Assembly (NCBI GenBank): GCA_963995505.1
Contig: OZ023198.1
Location: forward strand, 7,340,558-7,404,557
Direction: 5' to 3'
DNA: 64,000 bases
Source: Hypericum androsaemum
Lineage: Eukaryota; Streptophyta; Magnoliopsida; Malpighiales; Hypericaceae
A program made the translations under genes and the position numbers. The notes beneath the pieces are model-generated. The model did no database searches and had not been told where the DNA came from. It was given only the letters and a program-made list of their open reading frames with translations. Shown here in pieces: positions 12,053-23,200 of this stretch; position 1 is the first letter of the stretch, and each line of letters starts with the position of its first letter.

Positions 12053-12701
12053 GTTGGTATCAGAGCTTAGCTTGTTACTTTAGTTCATTATCCTTGTTAT
12101 TTTTGTTCTTGTTGGTTCGTTTTGTTGCTTGTTATTTTTGTTCTTGTTGGTTCATTTTCTTTCTTCGCTGTTTGAGAGAAAAGAGAGGAAAACAAACGAG
12201 TGAAGCAAGAAAAGAAAGAAAAGAAAAGAAAGGAAAAGAAAAAGAAAAGAAAAGAAAAGAAAAAAAAGAAAAGAAAAGAAAAGAAAAAGGAAAGAAAAGA
12301 AAAAGAAAAGGAAGCCGCAAGCTAAAGAGGAAGCAAGCTAAATTGGAAGTCTCAAGCTAAAGAGGAAGCAAATCCGAGGGAAGCTACCGAACTAAGAAGG
12401 CGCAGCAGCTGATCAAGAAAAGGGACAAGCAAGACTAAAAGAAAGACCAAAGAGGAACTTTAACATTCTGTTTGTTAAAGCGTGAAGCTCAAGTAAGGCC
12501 GTTCTAGCCTTAGTAAGAACATACAAGTATCACGACAGGAAAAAGGCAAGAGTGTGCGAGTACCTTAGAGAGAAAAGCCAAATATTTGAGTACAAACACG
12601 AGAGAACTTGAGTGCACCATACATTGAGAGTATACACGTAAGGGAGTGAGCTTTTGAGGCCATATTTTTTTTATTACTAACCAATTTTTCTTGCAGCAAA
12701 C
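12053..12701 (+). other. A3 5' leader: primer-binding site, purine tract, putative intron
   Basis: The primer-binding site TGGTATCAGAGC is at 12055-12066. From about 12180 to 12320 the strand is nearly all A/G, built of GAAAAG-like units. A putative short intron (GTAAGG at 12638, TACTAAC 12675-12681, TTGCAG ending 12696) ends just before the gag ATG at 12702. The 88-codon AUG frame at 12094 is lysine/glutamate-rich and probably an effect of the purine tract. Confidence 0.82.
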
Positions 12702-15700
12702 ATGTCGTATGAAGGTCAAACTATGGGAAACATAGACCTTAAGTTACTAGTGGATGCCTTGGCCGGGAAGCTCGAGCAGATGGTGCAAGCTCAGATGGAG
12801 CCTTTGCAACTACGCGTGGATGCCGTGGAGAATTCTCGTGACAACCCCCAAACGCGAGGCGAACTCCAAAGGCGTAGGAGAGGAGTACCTATTGGAGAGT
12901 CGAGCGGAGCTGATTCTGAATCGGAAGAAGGCGTAGGCTCTACGGAGTCTTAGGAGAGCAAGAACAAACCGTCCACCTAGGGAGGCGAGGCCAAAGAGAG
13001 ACGACAACATAGGGAGTATCAAACTGAAGATACCTTCCTTTGCTGGTCGTTCTGACCCGGAGGCGTACTTAGAGTGGGAGAAGAAGATTGAGTTCGTGTT
13101 TGATTGCCACAATAGCTCCGAAGAAAAGAAGGTAAAACTTGCCATCACCGAATTCACTGATTATGCTATAACTTGGTGGGATCAACTTGTGACAAGCAGG
13201 AGGAGAAATAGAGAACGCCCTATAGCTACTTGGGAAGACATGAAAGTGGTGATGAGGAAGAGATTTGTTCCAAGTCATTACTATAGAGGGCTGTATATGA
13301 AGTTACAAGGGATGAGGCAAGGAAGTTTGAGTGTGGAGGAGTATTTCAAACAGATGGAGATGGCCATGATACGAGCTGATATAGATGAAGATAGAGAAGT
13401 TACAATGGCAAGGTTCTTGAATGGACTCAATCCTGAAATTCAAGACAAAGTTGAGTTGCAACACTATGTGGAGTTGGAGGACATGGTGCATATGGCAACG
13501 AAAATTGAGAAGCAACTCAAGAGAGGAGAGGGGAGAATAAAAGCTACATCGAATTCTACTTGGAAGCCAAACTACCAAAAGAAGTTTGACAAGCTACAAG
13601 CAGCCAAAGTAGAGCATAAATCCGAGAGTTCTCAAGCTAATTCTCAAAGGAAAGTGGAAGTCACTCCAGCTAGGAACTGTGACATCAAGTGCTTTAAGTG
13701 TCAAGGAAGAGGGCACATCTCAAGTCAATGCCCTAACAAGCAAGCAATGGTGATCAAGGAAAGTGGAGAGATTGAAACTGAAGAAGAGGATTCGGAGCAT
13801 GAAAGCATGCCTTCTTTGGAGGAAGTATCCGAGGAAGAGTACCAAGCTGCTGAGAGGCTTACTCTTGTGTCTAGAAGAGCATTGAATGTGCAAGTAAAAG
13901 AGGAAAATGATGTGGCTCAAAGAGAAAATATTTTTCACACAAGGTCCTATGTCAAAGACAAGGTGTGTAGTGTCATCATAGATGGAGGAAGTTGTGCTAA
14001 TGTCGCAAGCACTACTATGGTGGAGAAGTTGGGGTTGCTCACTGGAAAACACCCTAAGCCTTACAGACTACAATGGCTGAATGATAATGGCGAAGTACGA
14101 GTGATGAAGCAAGTATTGGTAGCATTCCGCATTGGCAACTATGAGGATGAAGTGTTGTGTGATGTCGTACCAATGCAAGCTGGTCACCTATTGTTAGCAA
14201 AGCCATGGCAGTTTGATAGGAAAGTGCATCATGATGGCTACACCAACAAATACTCATTTATACTCAAGAAGAGAGTAATCACCTTGGCACCCTTGTCACC
14301 ATCACAAGTTTTAGAAGATCAACGACTGTTGCAACAAGAAAGTGATGAGCAAAGAGAGCGTGACAAAAAGAAAAAGAATGAGAGGAGAGAAGAAGCCGAA
14401 AAAAAGATAAGAAAAATGGCCAATGGAGAGGAAAAGATTGAGAAAACAAAAGAAGCCGGAAAAACAGAAATTAAAACGGCCAAAGAGAGAAAAACCGAGA
14501 GTTGGAAAAAGAGTTACTATGTGGGAACAAGTGATATTAAGCAAGCATGCTTTGAAAAGAAGCCTATGATCTTACTTCGGTATAGGGAGGCACTTTTAAA
14601 CACTAACGAGCTTGAACCACATGTACCTAGTACGGTTGTGTCTCTTTTGCAGGATTACAAGGATGTCTTTCCCGACGAGCTACCACCTGGTTTGCCACCT
14701 ATTCGTGGGATTGAACATCAAATAGACTTTGTCCCGGGAGCTGCCATACCTAACCGTCCCGCATATAGAAGCAATCCTGAAGAGACAAAGGAGCTTGAGA
14801 AGCAAGTCAACGAGTTGTTGGAGAAAGGGTACGTAAGAGAGAGCATGAGTCCATGTGCTGTTCCAGTCCTACTTGTGCCCATGAAGGATAAAACATGGAG
14901 AATGTGTGTTGATTGCCGAGCAGTCAACAACATAACGGTAAAATATTGTCACCCTATCCCTCGTTTAGATGACATGTTAGATGAGTTGCATGGTTCTTGC
15001 ATGTTTTCTAAGATTGATTTGAAGAGTGGTTATCATCAAATTAGGATGAAAGAAGGAGATGAGTGGAAGACTGCTTTTAAAACTAAGTATGGGTTGTATG
15101 AGTGGATGGTCATGCCATTTGGTTTGTCCAACGCACCTAGCACATTTATGCGACTCATGAATCATGTTCTACGTCCATTCATTGGTAAATTTGTAGTTGT
15201 TTACTTTGATGATATACTCATCTATAGCAAGAGCATGGGGGATCATCTAGAACATTTGAAATCTGTCTTAGATGCACTTAGAGAAGAACAATTGTTTGCT
15301 AACTTGAAGAAGTGCACCTTTTGTACGGATAAGCTTGTATTCTTGGGTTTTGTTGTTGGAGCTAACGGAATACAGGTTGATGAAGAAAAGATCCGAGCTA
15401 TCCGTGAATGGCCAAGCCCTATAAGTGTTGCTAATGTTAGGAGCTTTCATGGACTAGCTTGTTTTTATAGGAGATTTGTGAAGGACTTTAGTAGCATAGC
15501 CGCACCCATAACTGAAGTCATCAAGAAGAACGTGGGCTTTACTTGGGGAGAAGCTCAAGAGAAGGCTTTCCAACTACTGAAAGGGAAGTTGACTAATGCA
15601 CCCTTGTTAGCTTTACCTAATTTCTCTAAGACTTTTGAAATAGAGTGTGATGCTTCTGGTGTAGGAATTGGAGCTGTCCTTATGCAAGAAGGAAGACCCA

Positions 15701-17487
15701 TTGCATACTTTAGTGAGAAACTAAGTGGTGCAACCTTGAATTACCCGACCTATGACAAGGAGTTGTACGCACTAGTTCGAGCATTGGAGACATGGCAGCA
15801 TTACTTGTGGCCAAAGGAGTTTGTGATTCACACTGATCATGAGTCACTTAAGCACTTAAAGGGGCAACACAAGCTGAACAAGAGGCATGCACGATGGGTG
15901 GAATTCATTGAGACATTTCCTTATGTCATTCGCTACAAGCAAGGTAAGGAAAATGTAGTGGCTGATGCACTATCAGAAAGGTACGCCTTGATCTCAACTC
16001 TTGATGCTAAACTACTTGGCTTTGAACACATTAAGGAGATGTATGTTGATGATGTTGATTTTGGCGAGTTGTTTAGATCAACTGAAAGAAGTGCATTTGG
16101 CAAGTTCTTTCGTAATGAAGGTTACCTATTTCGTGAAAACAAACTTTGTGTGCCTAATTGTTCGATGCGAGAATTACTAATTCAGGAGGCACATGGAGGT
16201 GGCTTAATGGGGCATTTTGGAATTGCTAAGACCTTGGCAATGCTACAAGATCATTTCTTTTGGCCACACATGAAGAGAGACGTTGAGAGAGTTTGTGGTC
16301 GTTGCATCACTTGCAAGCAAGCCAAGTCAAAGGTAAAACCCCATGGTTTGTACACCCCACTACCTATACCTAGTGAGCCTTGGATTGATATCTCTATGGA
16401 TTTTGTGTTAGGACTACCTAGGACTAAGCGTGGAAGAGATTCAATTTTTGTGGTAGTGGATAGGTTTTCTAAGATGGCACATTTCATTCTATGTCATAAG
16501 ACTGATGATGCTTCAAACATTGCTGATTTGTTCTTTAGAGAGGTTGTTAGGTTGCATGGCATGCCTAGGACAATTATCTCTGATAGAGATGCTAAGTTCC
16601 TAAGTTACTTTTGGAAGACCTTGTGGTGCAAGTTAGGTACTAAGTTGTTGTTTTCTACTACTTGTCATCCTCAAACTGATGGTCAAACTGAAGTAGTGAA
16701 TAGGACTTTGTCTACACTTTTGAGAGCACTCATTAAGCATAACATTAAGACTTGGGAAGAATGTTTGCCTCATGTTGAGTTTGCTTATAATCGTTCTGTC
16801 CATTCTGCTACTCAATTCTCACCATTTGAGCTTGTTTATGGATTTAATCCTTTGACTCCATTGGATTTATCACCTCTACCTTCGAGTGAGCATGTTAACT
16901 TAGATGGCAAGAAGAAAGCTGAATTTGTCAAGCAGTTACATGAGAAAGCAAGAATGAACATCGAGAAGCGCACGGAGCACTATGCGAGGCAAGCAAACAA
17001 AGGAAGGCACAAGGTTGTCTTTGAGCCGGGAGATTGGGTTTGGCTACATATGAGGAAGGAGCGTTTTCCTGTCCAAAGACGTTCAAAGTTGCTACCACGG
17101 GGAGATGGTCCATTCCAAGTGATAGAACGCATCAATGATAATGCCTACAAGCTAGACCTTCCGGGTGAGTATAGTGTAAGTGCTTCGTTTAACGTGGCTG
17201 ACTTGAGTCCGTTTGATGTAGGTGATGATTTGAGGACAAATCCTTTTCAAGAGGAGGGGACTGATGTGAGCAAGCCTAAGGACGCACCTACTATCAAGAT
17301 TGTAGACTCGAAGCACGTTCAAGTTCCAATTGGGCCAATGACAAGAGCACGAGCTAGGAAGTTGCAATCTGACTTCAATGGATTAATGCAAGACGTTTGG
17401 GCCCAAGCAAGTGCGTGGAGGACCAAGGACGTCCAAGAAGCCCAAGGAAGACCCATGCACGTTTTGGAAGCTAAATGGGAAGCTTGA
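12702..17487 (+). pseudogene. A3 gag-pol, one 2-nt deletion, otherwise complete
   Basis: Start ATG of MSYEGQTMGNIDL. A 2-base deletion near 12948 (CTCTACGGAG for CTCTACAAGGAG) stops the first frame at 12951-12953; the rest is open to 17487. Residue numbers in the intended 1595-residue polyprotein: N-terminal helix ~12-45; Gag domain ~100-270; CCHC knuckle 331-344; protease Asp in IIDGGS at 428; RT YFDD at 835; RNase H CDASG around 983; integrase His1165/His1172 and Cys1199/Cys1202; DDE triad Asp1234, Asp1295, Glu1331 (D-60-D-35-E); tail [11 protein letters not shown] from 1545. The tail lies inside the 3' LTR. The length fits a complete Gag-Pol in a single frame without an internal recoding site. 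Confidence 0.94.
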
Positions 17488-18065
17488 CATGCACGTAAGC
17501 TTCTAGATGCATGCGCACATGGAGAATCAAGAAGAATCAGCCTATTTAGTCCGTGCATCTACTTGTTTTGGACGTGCAGCTAGTAGTTATTCTATTAGAT
17601 ATTATTTGCTTATATTATTCCTTATTTAGTTGAATAAGTTCGGCCAGAATCTTTTTAGAATAGGAAAGAGAGTTTTGACCAGCCTTAAACTCCTTATTTG
17701 GAGTTAGTTTCGTTTAGGAAAGTTGTAAGACTTATAGAGCCTATATAAAGAGGCGTCCCCCTTCAATAAAGACAACAATTTGGAGAATTACTTAGCATTG
17801 GCTAATTGAGAGTTTTGATACTCGTTTGTTCTTGCTTAGGTTGGTGAGTCGTCTTGGCTAGAATTTATCTTTCACTTATCAAGCGGATCATCCATCCCCG
17901 CTCGTGGCGTGATACGACCTTAGGTCAAGGTTCAGAAGCTCTTGCAGCGGGTTAAGGTTCAATTTCGTGCCTTAGTTCGTGTGAGTTCTTGTGAGTTGTG
18001 ATCTGTTCCATTCTAAAGTAACAAACGGTCCGAGTTGTGAATCTTTTCCGCGGAGATTCATATCA
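17262..18065 (+). repeat. LTR shared by A3 (3') and the A4 stub (5')
   Basis: 804 bp, TG...CA, preceded by the polypurine tract GAGGAGGGGA (17251-17260). It is followed by another primer-binding site at 18068-18079 rather than host DNA. Its U5 end (TTGTGAATC...GGAGATTCATATCA) is the closest match in the window to the ends of SS1. Confidence 0.95.
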
Positions 18066-18161
18066 GTTGGTATCAGAGCTTAGCTTGTTACTTTAGTTCA
18101 TTATCCTTGTTATTTTTGTTCTTGTTGGTTCGTTTTGTTGCTTGTTATTTTTGTTCTTGTT
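18066..18161 (+). mobile_element. A4: truncated leader of a third A unit
   Basis: 96 bp identical in layout to the A3 leader start, including the primer-binding site 18068-18079. It breaks off at TTGTTGG, where an N-family LTR fragment begins. The junction shares a GG with both parents. Confidence 0.9.
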
Positions 18162-18342
18162 GGATCTACATCACCGTTTGTGGCATCTTCATCAAATCAA
18201 GGTTCTTGTTTTCCTACAGCAGCGGGTCGAGGTTGTTCGTACCGAGGTTCTTGCAAAGGTGCAAACAACGGGTCGAGATTTCCATCAATCTGAACGTAGA
18301 TAGATCCGGCTTTCGCGGGGATCCGTAACGAGATTCACATCA
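18162..18342 (+). repeat. Fragment of an N1-type LTR (3' end only)
   Basis: 181 bp matching the last part of the 618 bp N1 LTR (compare 28021-28201), including the exact terminus GATTCACATCA. The 5' ~437 bp are missing. No primer-binding site follows it; an inverted A integrase piece starts at the next base. Confidence 0.88.
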
Positions 18343-18826
18343 ATGACAAGTAGTAGAAAATAACAACTTGGTACCTAACTTACTCCACAAGGTCTTCCAA
18401 AAGTAACTCAAGAACTTAGCATCTCTATCAGAAATAATAGTTCTAGGCATACCATGCAACCTAACAACTTCTCTAAAGAACAAATCAGCAATGTTTGAAG
18501 CATCATCAGTCTTATGACATGGAATAAAATGTGCCATCTTAGAAAACCTATCCACTACCACAAAGATTGAATCCCTTCCACGTTTAGTCCTAGGCAGTCC
18601 TAACACAAAATCCATAGAGATATCAATCCAAGGCTCACTAGGTATAGGTAGTGGGGTATACAAACCATGGGGTTTTACCTTTGACTTGGCTTGCTTGCAT
18701 GTGATGCAACGCCCACAAACTCTTTCAACGTCGCGCTTCATGTGTGGCCAATAGAAGTGATCTTGTAGCATTGCCAAAGTCTTTGCGATTCCAAAGTGCC
18801 CCATCAATCCGCCTCTATGTGCCTCC
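18343..18826 (-). pseudogene. Inverted A-family integrase fragment
   Basis: Minus-strand reading frame of about 156 codons, from the zinc-binding domain ([26 protein letters not shown]) to SDRDAKF and FSTTCH in the catalytic core. It is bounded exactly by an N LTR 3' terminus (left) and an N LTR 5' terminus (right). Most likely it is a relic of an A element that received two N insertions before truncation. No start, Gag, RT or LTR remains. Confidence 0.88.
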
Positions 18827-18982
18827 TGATGTGAACACGTCCACTATGGAGCTACAGGACCCACAACCAGTTCGAGTTCCACTTGGACCAATCACAAGAG
18901 CAAGAGCAAAGACGCTTCAAGCTGAGCTCAACGGATTAATTCAAGGGATTTGAACTACAACCAGTTCGTGTAAGCCCGTGGA
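18827..18982 (+). repeat. Fragment of an N3-type LTR (5' end only)
   Basis: 156 bp starting TGATGTGAACACGTCC and encoding the tail MELQDPQPVRVPLGP...TRARAK, as in the N3 3' LTR (59285 downwards). It is cut after CCCGTGGA by the start of the B1 LTR. GTGGA (18978-18982) would be the left TSD of B1, but its partner has been lost. Confidence 0.87.
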
Positions 18983-19480
18983 TGATGTAGGACATCTTTA
19001 TTTTATCAAGTTTGAATAAGTGCGTTTGTGCACATCGTACCCAGTTGTGTTGACCTTGGTTTGTTTTACGTATGCATGGCTGGATTTAACGTGCGCATGG
19101 CTGTATGCAGCCATTCGATGTGAGACATAAATGCCTTTAAGGCCTTAGCTAGCATTTGTAATGCCTTTAAGGCATTAGTTAGCATTTGTGGCAGCTGGAA
19201 CGGATTTGTAACTGCCACCATCATTTGAAAGGTCATGCCTGGCCTATTTAAACTTGTTTCCCTGAATAAAGAAGTCAGAATTGAATCCCAAAACCTTCCG
19301 TGAGTTTAACTCCCCTTTTATGCATGGATTTGCATATGTTGTGTTAGAACCCTTGCCCTTTGCTGGCTGCCTAAACCCTTAGGCCAATCTTCAATCAAAA
19401 TCGGAAGGCTTTGGCTGAAGGTTTATCTTGTTGATCAAAATTAATTCCAGAACTCATCCGCGACGCTTCTAGCTACGTCA
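18983..19480 (+). repeat. B1 5' LTR
   Basis: 498 bp, TGATGTAG...CTACGTCA, the same length as both B2 LTRs but visibly more diverged from them. It contains AATAAAG (near 19265) downstream of a TATTTAAAC promoter-like motif. The matching 3' LTR is absent. Confidence 0.93.
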
Positions 19481-19595
19481 AGTGGTATCAGAGCTTGAGT
19501 GAGATCCATCTCAGTTTCTACGTTGAGATTGAGAGCACGTTATCACCTGGTGAGCTGAGAGAGACCCCATCTATGAGCCAATCCACAAGACTTCG
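19481..19595 (+). other. B1 leader, first part
   Basis: The primer-binding site TGGTATCAGAGC is at 19483-19494, followed by the leader matching the B2 leader from 25798. It ends at CTTCG (19591-19595), the target duplicated by C1 insertion. Confidence 0.9.
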
Positions 19596-20119
19596 TGACG
19601 GAGGAACGTCCAGCTTGCCACATTCCTGATTGGCGCCACCTTTTACTTAGTTCGTTTAAATAAGTGCTTATATGCACGTTGGCTAATTTAGACCTTAAAC
19701 TCTTTATGATTGGTTTTAATTGCTTTTAATTTCCAATTCCAGCTTGGGACTGTCCAGCTGATGAACGTGGGTTGTTAGTGCCAACTTATGGCATTAGATG
19801 CGTGCCTTAAAGGCATTAGATGCTAGGGGCGTTCTGTTTTGTAACCTCCAGCTTGCATTCCTTTTATAGCTCGCTCAAATAAAGGAAACGGACAGATTTG
19901 AAAACCCAGAATATTGAGAGTGATTCTCTTACCTTGTGTGCATGGATTTGCATGGTTGTCACATTAAACACACCCTTTAGAGGCTGCCTAACTCATTAGG
20001 CCCCTCCTTTTGTCAATTGCGGAAACTCTTGCCTTAGGAATTCTATCTTTTATTTTTGTTTCGTTCTGATTCATTCCAGATCACTCTCATCACTCAAAAA
20101 TTGACGTGTTCCTACACTA
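19596..20119 (+). repeat. C1 5' LTR
   Basis: 524 bp, begins TGACGGAGG (TGACGTAGG in the 3' copy) and ends TTCCTACACTA. The primer-binding site TGGCATCAGAGC follows at 20122-20133. Confidence 0.93.
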
Positions 20120-20299
20120 AGTGGCATCAGAGCTTTAGTTTCGATCAAATCAATCTCCGTATTGATTTTTAGGCTGAGAGTTTAACGTTATCACCTGGTA
20201 AGATTTTGAGAGAGCCCATCCACGATCTGTGCAACAAGGAAACGTGATTCCCTGATCCGTTCCTCATTAACCTACCTAGCACCACCAAACTCCGAGCTC
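20120..20299 (+). other. C1 leader with a variant primer-binding site
   Basis: 180 bp between LTR and gag. The primer-binding site 20122-20133 is TGGCATCAGAGC, one base different from the TGGTATCAGAGC of every other element here. The rest has no purine tract and no splice-acceptor motif, unlike the A leaders. Confidence 0.85.
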
Positions 20300-23200
20300 A
20301 TGGCCGACCAAGACCCCAGACCTGATATGAATCAACGGTTCACCAATTTGGAGGCTGCTATCATGGAGATCCGCACACAACTTGCCAATCTGGTCGTGCA
20401 ACAACCTCAACCAGCAAGGCGAGACCACCCTCCAATAGCTGAAGAAGAAGAAGAAGGTGATTCGGATGCTACCCTTTATGCAAGAGGGAACCGAGGTGCT
20501 CGTGGAAGAGGCCGTGGAGCTGCTGTCCCAGTTGCAAGAAGAGAAGTCATTAGGCCAGAAGAGAGGTATGAAAGGAGAATTGATAGGCCTTTTAAGATGA
20601 ACATAGAGAAGTTTTATGGAGATGTAGATGTGGAGACTTTTCTGAATTGGCTGGATTCAGTAGAGAAGTATTTCGATTGCATGGAGCTAACTGAAGAACA
20701 GAAGGTTAACTACGTAGCCTTTAAGTTAGAATCTGGTGCAGCCGTTTGGTGGAGGAAGGAACAAGAGACAAGGAGGAGGAGAGGAGAGGCTCCTATTCGT
20801 GATTGGCCTTCAATGGAACAAGCCCTCAGGTCTCGTTTTCTTCCTGTGGATTACCACCAATCGTTGTATCTTCAGTTCTTGTCATGCTCTCAAGGAAATA
20901 GATCCGTGGATGAGTATACAGCCGAGTTCATGAGGCTTGCTACCCGGAATGATATTGAAGAGAATGAAGATCAATAGATTGCACGCTATATTGATGGCCT
21001 GAATTTTGAAGTGAAAAGTAGAATGGAATTTGACACTTTTCTCTTCTTCCAAGATGCGTGCCACAAAGCAAGAAAAATTGGAGCAACCCTTAAGAAGAAG
21101 AAGACTTCTTTTCCACGTTATTCAGGACCTGGTCAGCCTTCAACTTTTCAACGAGGAGGAGCGGAGAAGATTGTTCCTCAAGCAACCAGGCCTAGGGTTG
21201 CTACGGATGCCCCTCAACGAAAAGGAAAAGAGGTGGAGGGCACTTCCACGATCAGATGCTTTAAGTGCAATGAACTTGGTCACAAATCAAGTGATTGTCC
21301 TAAGAGGAAGTTCGTGCAAGTTTGTGAAAAGGATGATGAGGGCGAGCAACATGAGTCACTCTATTGTGCCCCGGTGGAAGAAAGTGCGGAGGAAGAGTCT
21401 GAGGATCAGTATGAGGAGGAAGACTATTGTGGTGTCATTCAGAAGGTGGCACTAACCACAACAAAGAAAGAGGATTCTCAGAGGCACAATCTATTTCGTA
21501 CCAAGTGCCATGTTGGAGAGGAGGTGTGCGAAGTGATTATTGATGGAGGGAGCCAGGAGAATTTTGTGAGCAAGCATGTTGTGGACAAGCTTGGTCTCAA
21601 AGTCATGCCTCATCCAGCTCCTTACTCCATTGGTTGGGTGCGTTCTGGTGGAGGAATCAAGGTCAATTCCAAGTGCGTGGTTCCTATTTCCATTGGCAAG
21701 TTCAATGACGTGGTGACATGTGATGTGTTGGAGATGGATGCTTGCCACATTCTGTTGGGACGCCCTTGGGAATTTGACAACCAGGCTGTCCATAAAGGAA
21801 AGGAGAACACCTATGAAGTGAAGAAAGGCAATCAGCAATTCACTCTCCTTCCAAGGAAGCCTAAGCAAGGGAGGATCCACCTGAATAGTACCATGCAGAT
21901 TGTGTCCCTCGTGACTTCCATGGGATTTCTCAATTCTGCCATCAAGGAGGTTGGAGAATTTTACTTGTTCGTGATGAAGGATACCTCGGAGCTTGAGGAG
22001 AATTCGGAGGACAACTTCCCCAACCAGATTAAAGAGTTGCTTGAACTCTTTCCAGAAGTTGCACCTGAAGAGTTGCCAAAGGGTTTGCCACCCTTAAGGG
22101 AGATACAACATCAGATTGACTTGATCCCTGGTGCAACTTTGCCAAACTTGCCTCATTACAAGATGAGTCCGCAAGAGAACCAGGAGCTAAGGAGGCAGAT
22201 CCAAGAGTTGTTGGAGAGAGGCTACCTACAGGAGAGCCTTAGTCCATGCGGAGTTCCTGCCCTCTTGGTCCCGAAGAAGGATGGCACTTGGAGGATGTGT
22301 GTGGACAGTCGCGCCATCAACAAGATAACCGTGGGGTACCGCTTTCCAATTCCTCGTCTAAACGACATGTTGGACAGCTTGAGCGGATCAATTATCTTTT
22401 CAAAGATAGACCTGAAGAGTGGATACCACCAGATCCGCATCCGCCCTGGTGATGAGTGGAAGACGGCCTTCAAGACGAAGGATGGATTGTACGAGTGGCT
22501 TGTCATGCCATTCGGGCTGACCAATGCTCCAAGTACCTTCATGCGCTTGATGTACCAAGTCATGAAGCCGTTCTTGGACAAGTTTGTTGTCGTATACTTC
22601 GATGACATTCTTGTGTTTAGCAAGTCAGAGGAGGAGCACATGGACCACTTGAAGCAAGTATTTGAAGCCTTGAAGAGCAACAGCTTGATAATCAACTTGA
22701 AGAAGTGCATTTTCTGGAAGGAAAAGCTACTATTTCTAGGCTTCGTGGTGGGAAAAGATGGAGTTCAAGTGGACCAGTCCAAAGTTGAAGCCATTCGCAC
22801 ATGGCCAATACCTTTCAATGCAAGGCAGGTGCGAAGCTTCCTTGGCTTAGCAAGTTTCTATCAGAGATTCATCCGCAACTTCAGCTTGATCGCGGCCCCT
22901 CTCACTGCCTTGCTCAAGAAGCAAGCGAAGTTTGAATGGAGCAAAGAATCAGGGCGCGCATTTGCTGAATTGAAGGAGAAACTGAGTTCTACAACGGTAC
23001 TTGCACTTCCTGATTTTGCTAAACTCTTTGAAGTAGATGTTGATGCATGTGGAGTAGGCATAGGAGTTGTTCTATCTCAGGAGAAACGCCCTATAGCTTA
23101 TTTTAGTGAGAAGTTGAGTGAGCATAGGCAAACTTGGACCACTTATGAGCAAGAGTATTATGCTGTTTTCTGAGCTCTAAGGACTTGGGAACATTATCTC

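Larger units (their letters stand above)
11249..18065 (+). mobile_element. A3: second unit of the tandem A array
   Basis: LTR 11249-12052, leader, gag-pol 12702-17487, LTR 17262-18065. Both LTRs are 804 bp but differ from each other more than the A2 pair does, as expected if the array was assembled by recombination between LTRs rather than by one insertion. A further primer-binding site and leader follow the right LTR, starting a third unit. Confidence 0.94.

Noticed and set aside
12055..12066. tRNA-Met-like sequences
   Set aside because: Each is only a 12-18 nt primer-binding site next to an LTR; no tRNA cloverleaf is present.
12094..12360. Lys/Glu-rich small ORF in the A3 leader
   Set aside because: Produced by the purine tract; not conserved in sequence or length with the leaders of A2 or A6.
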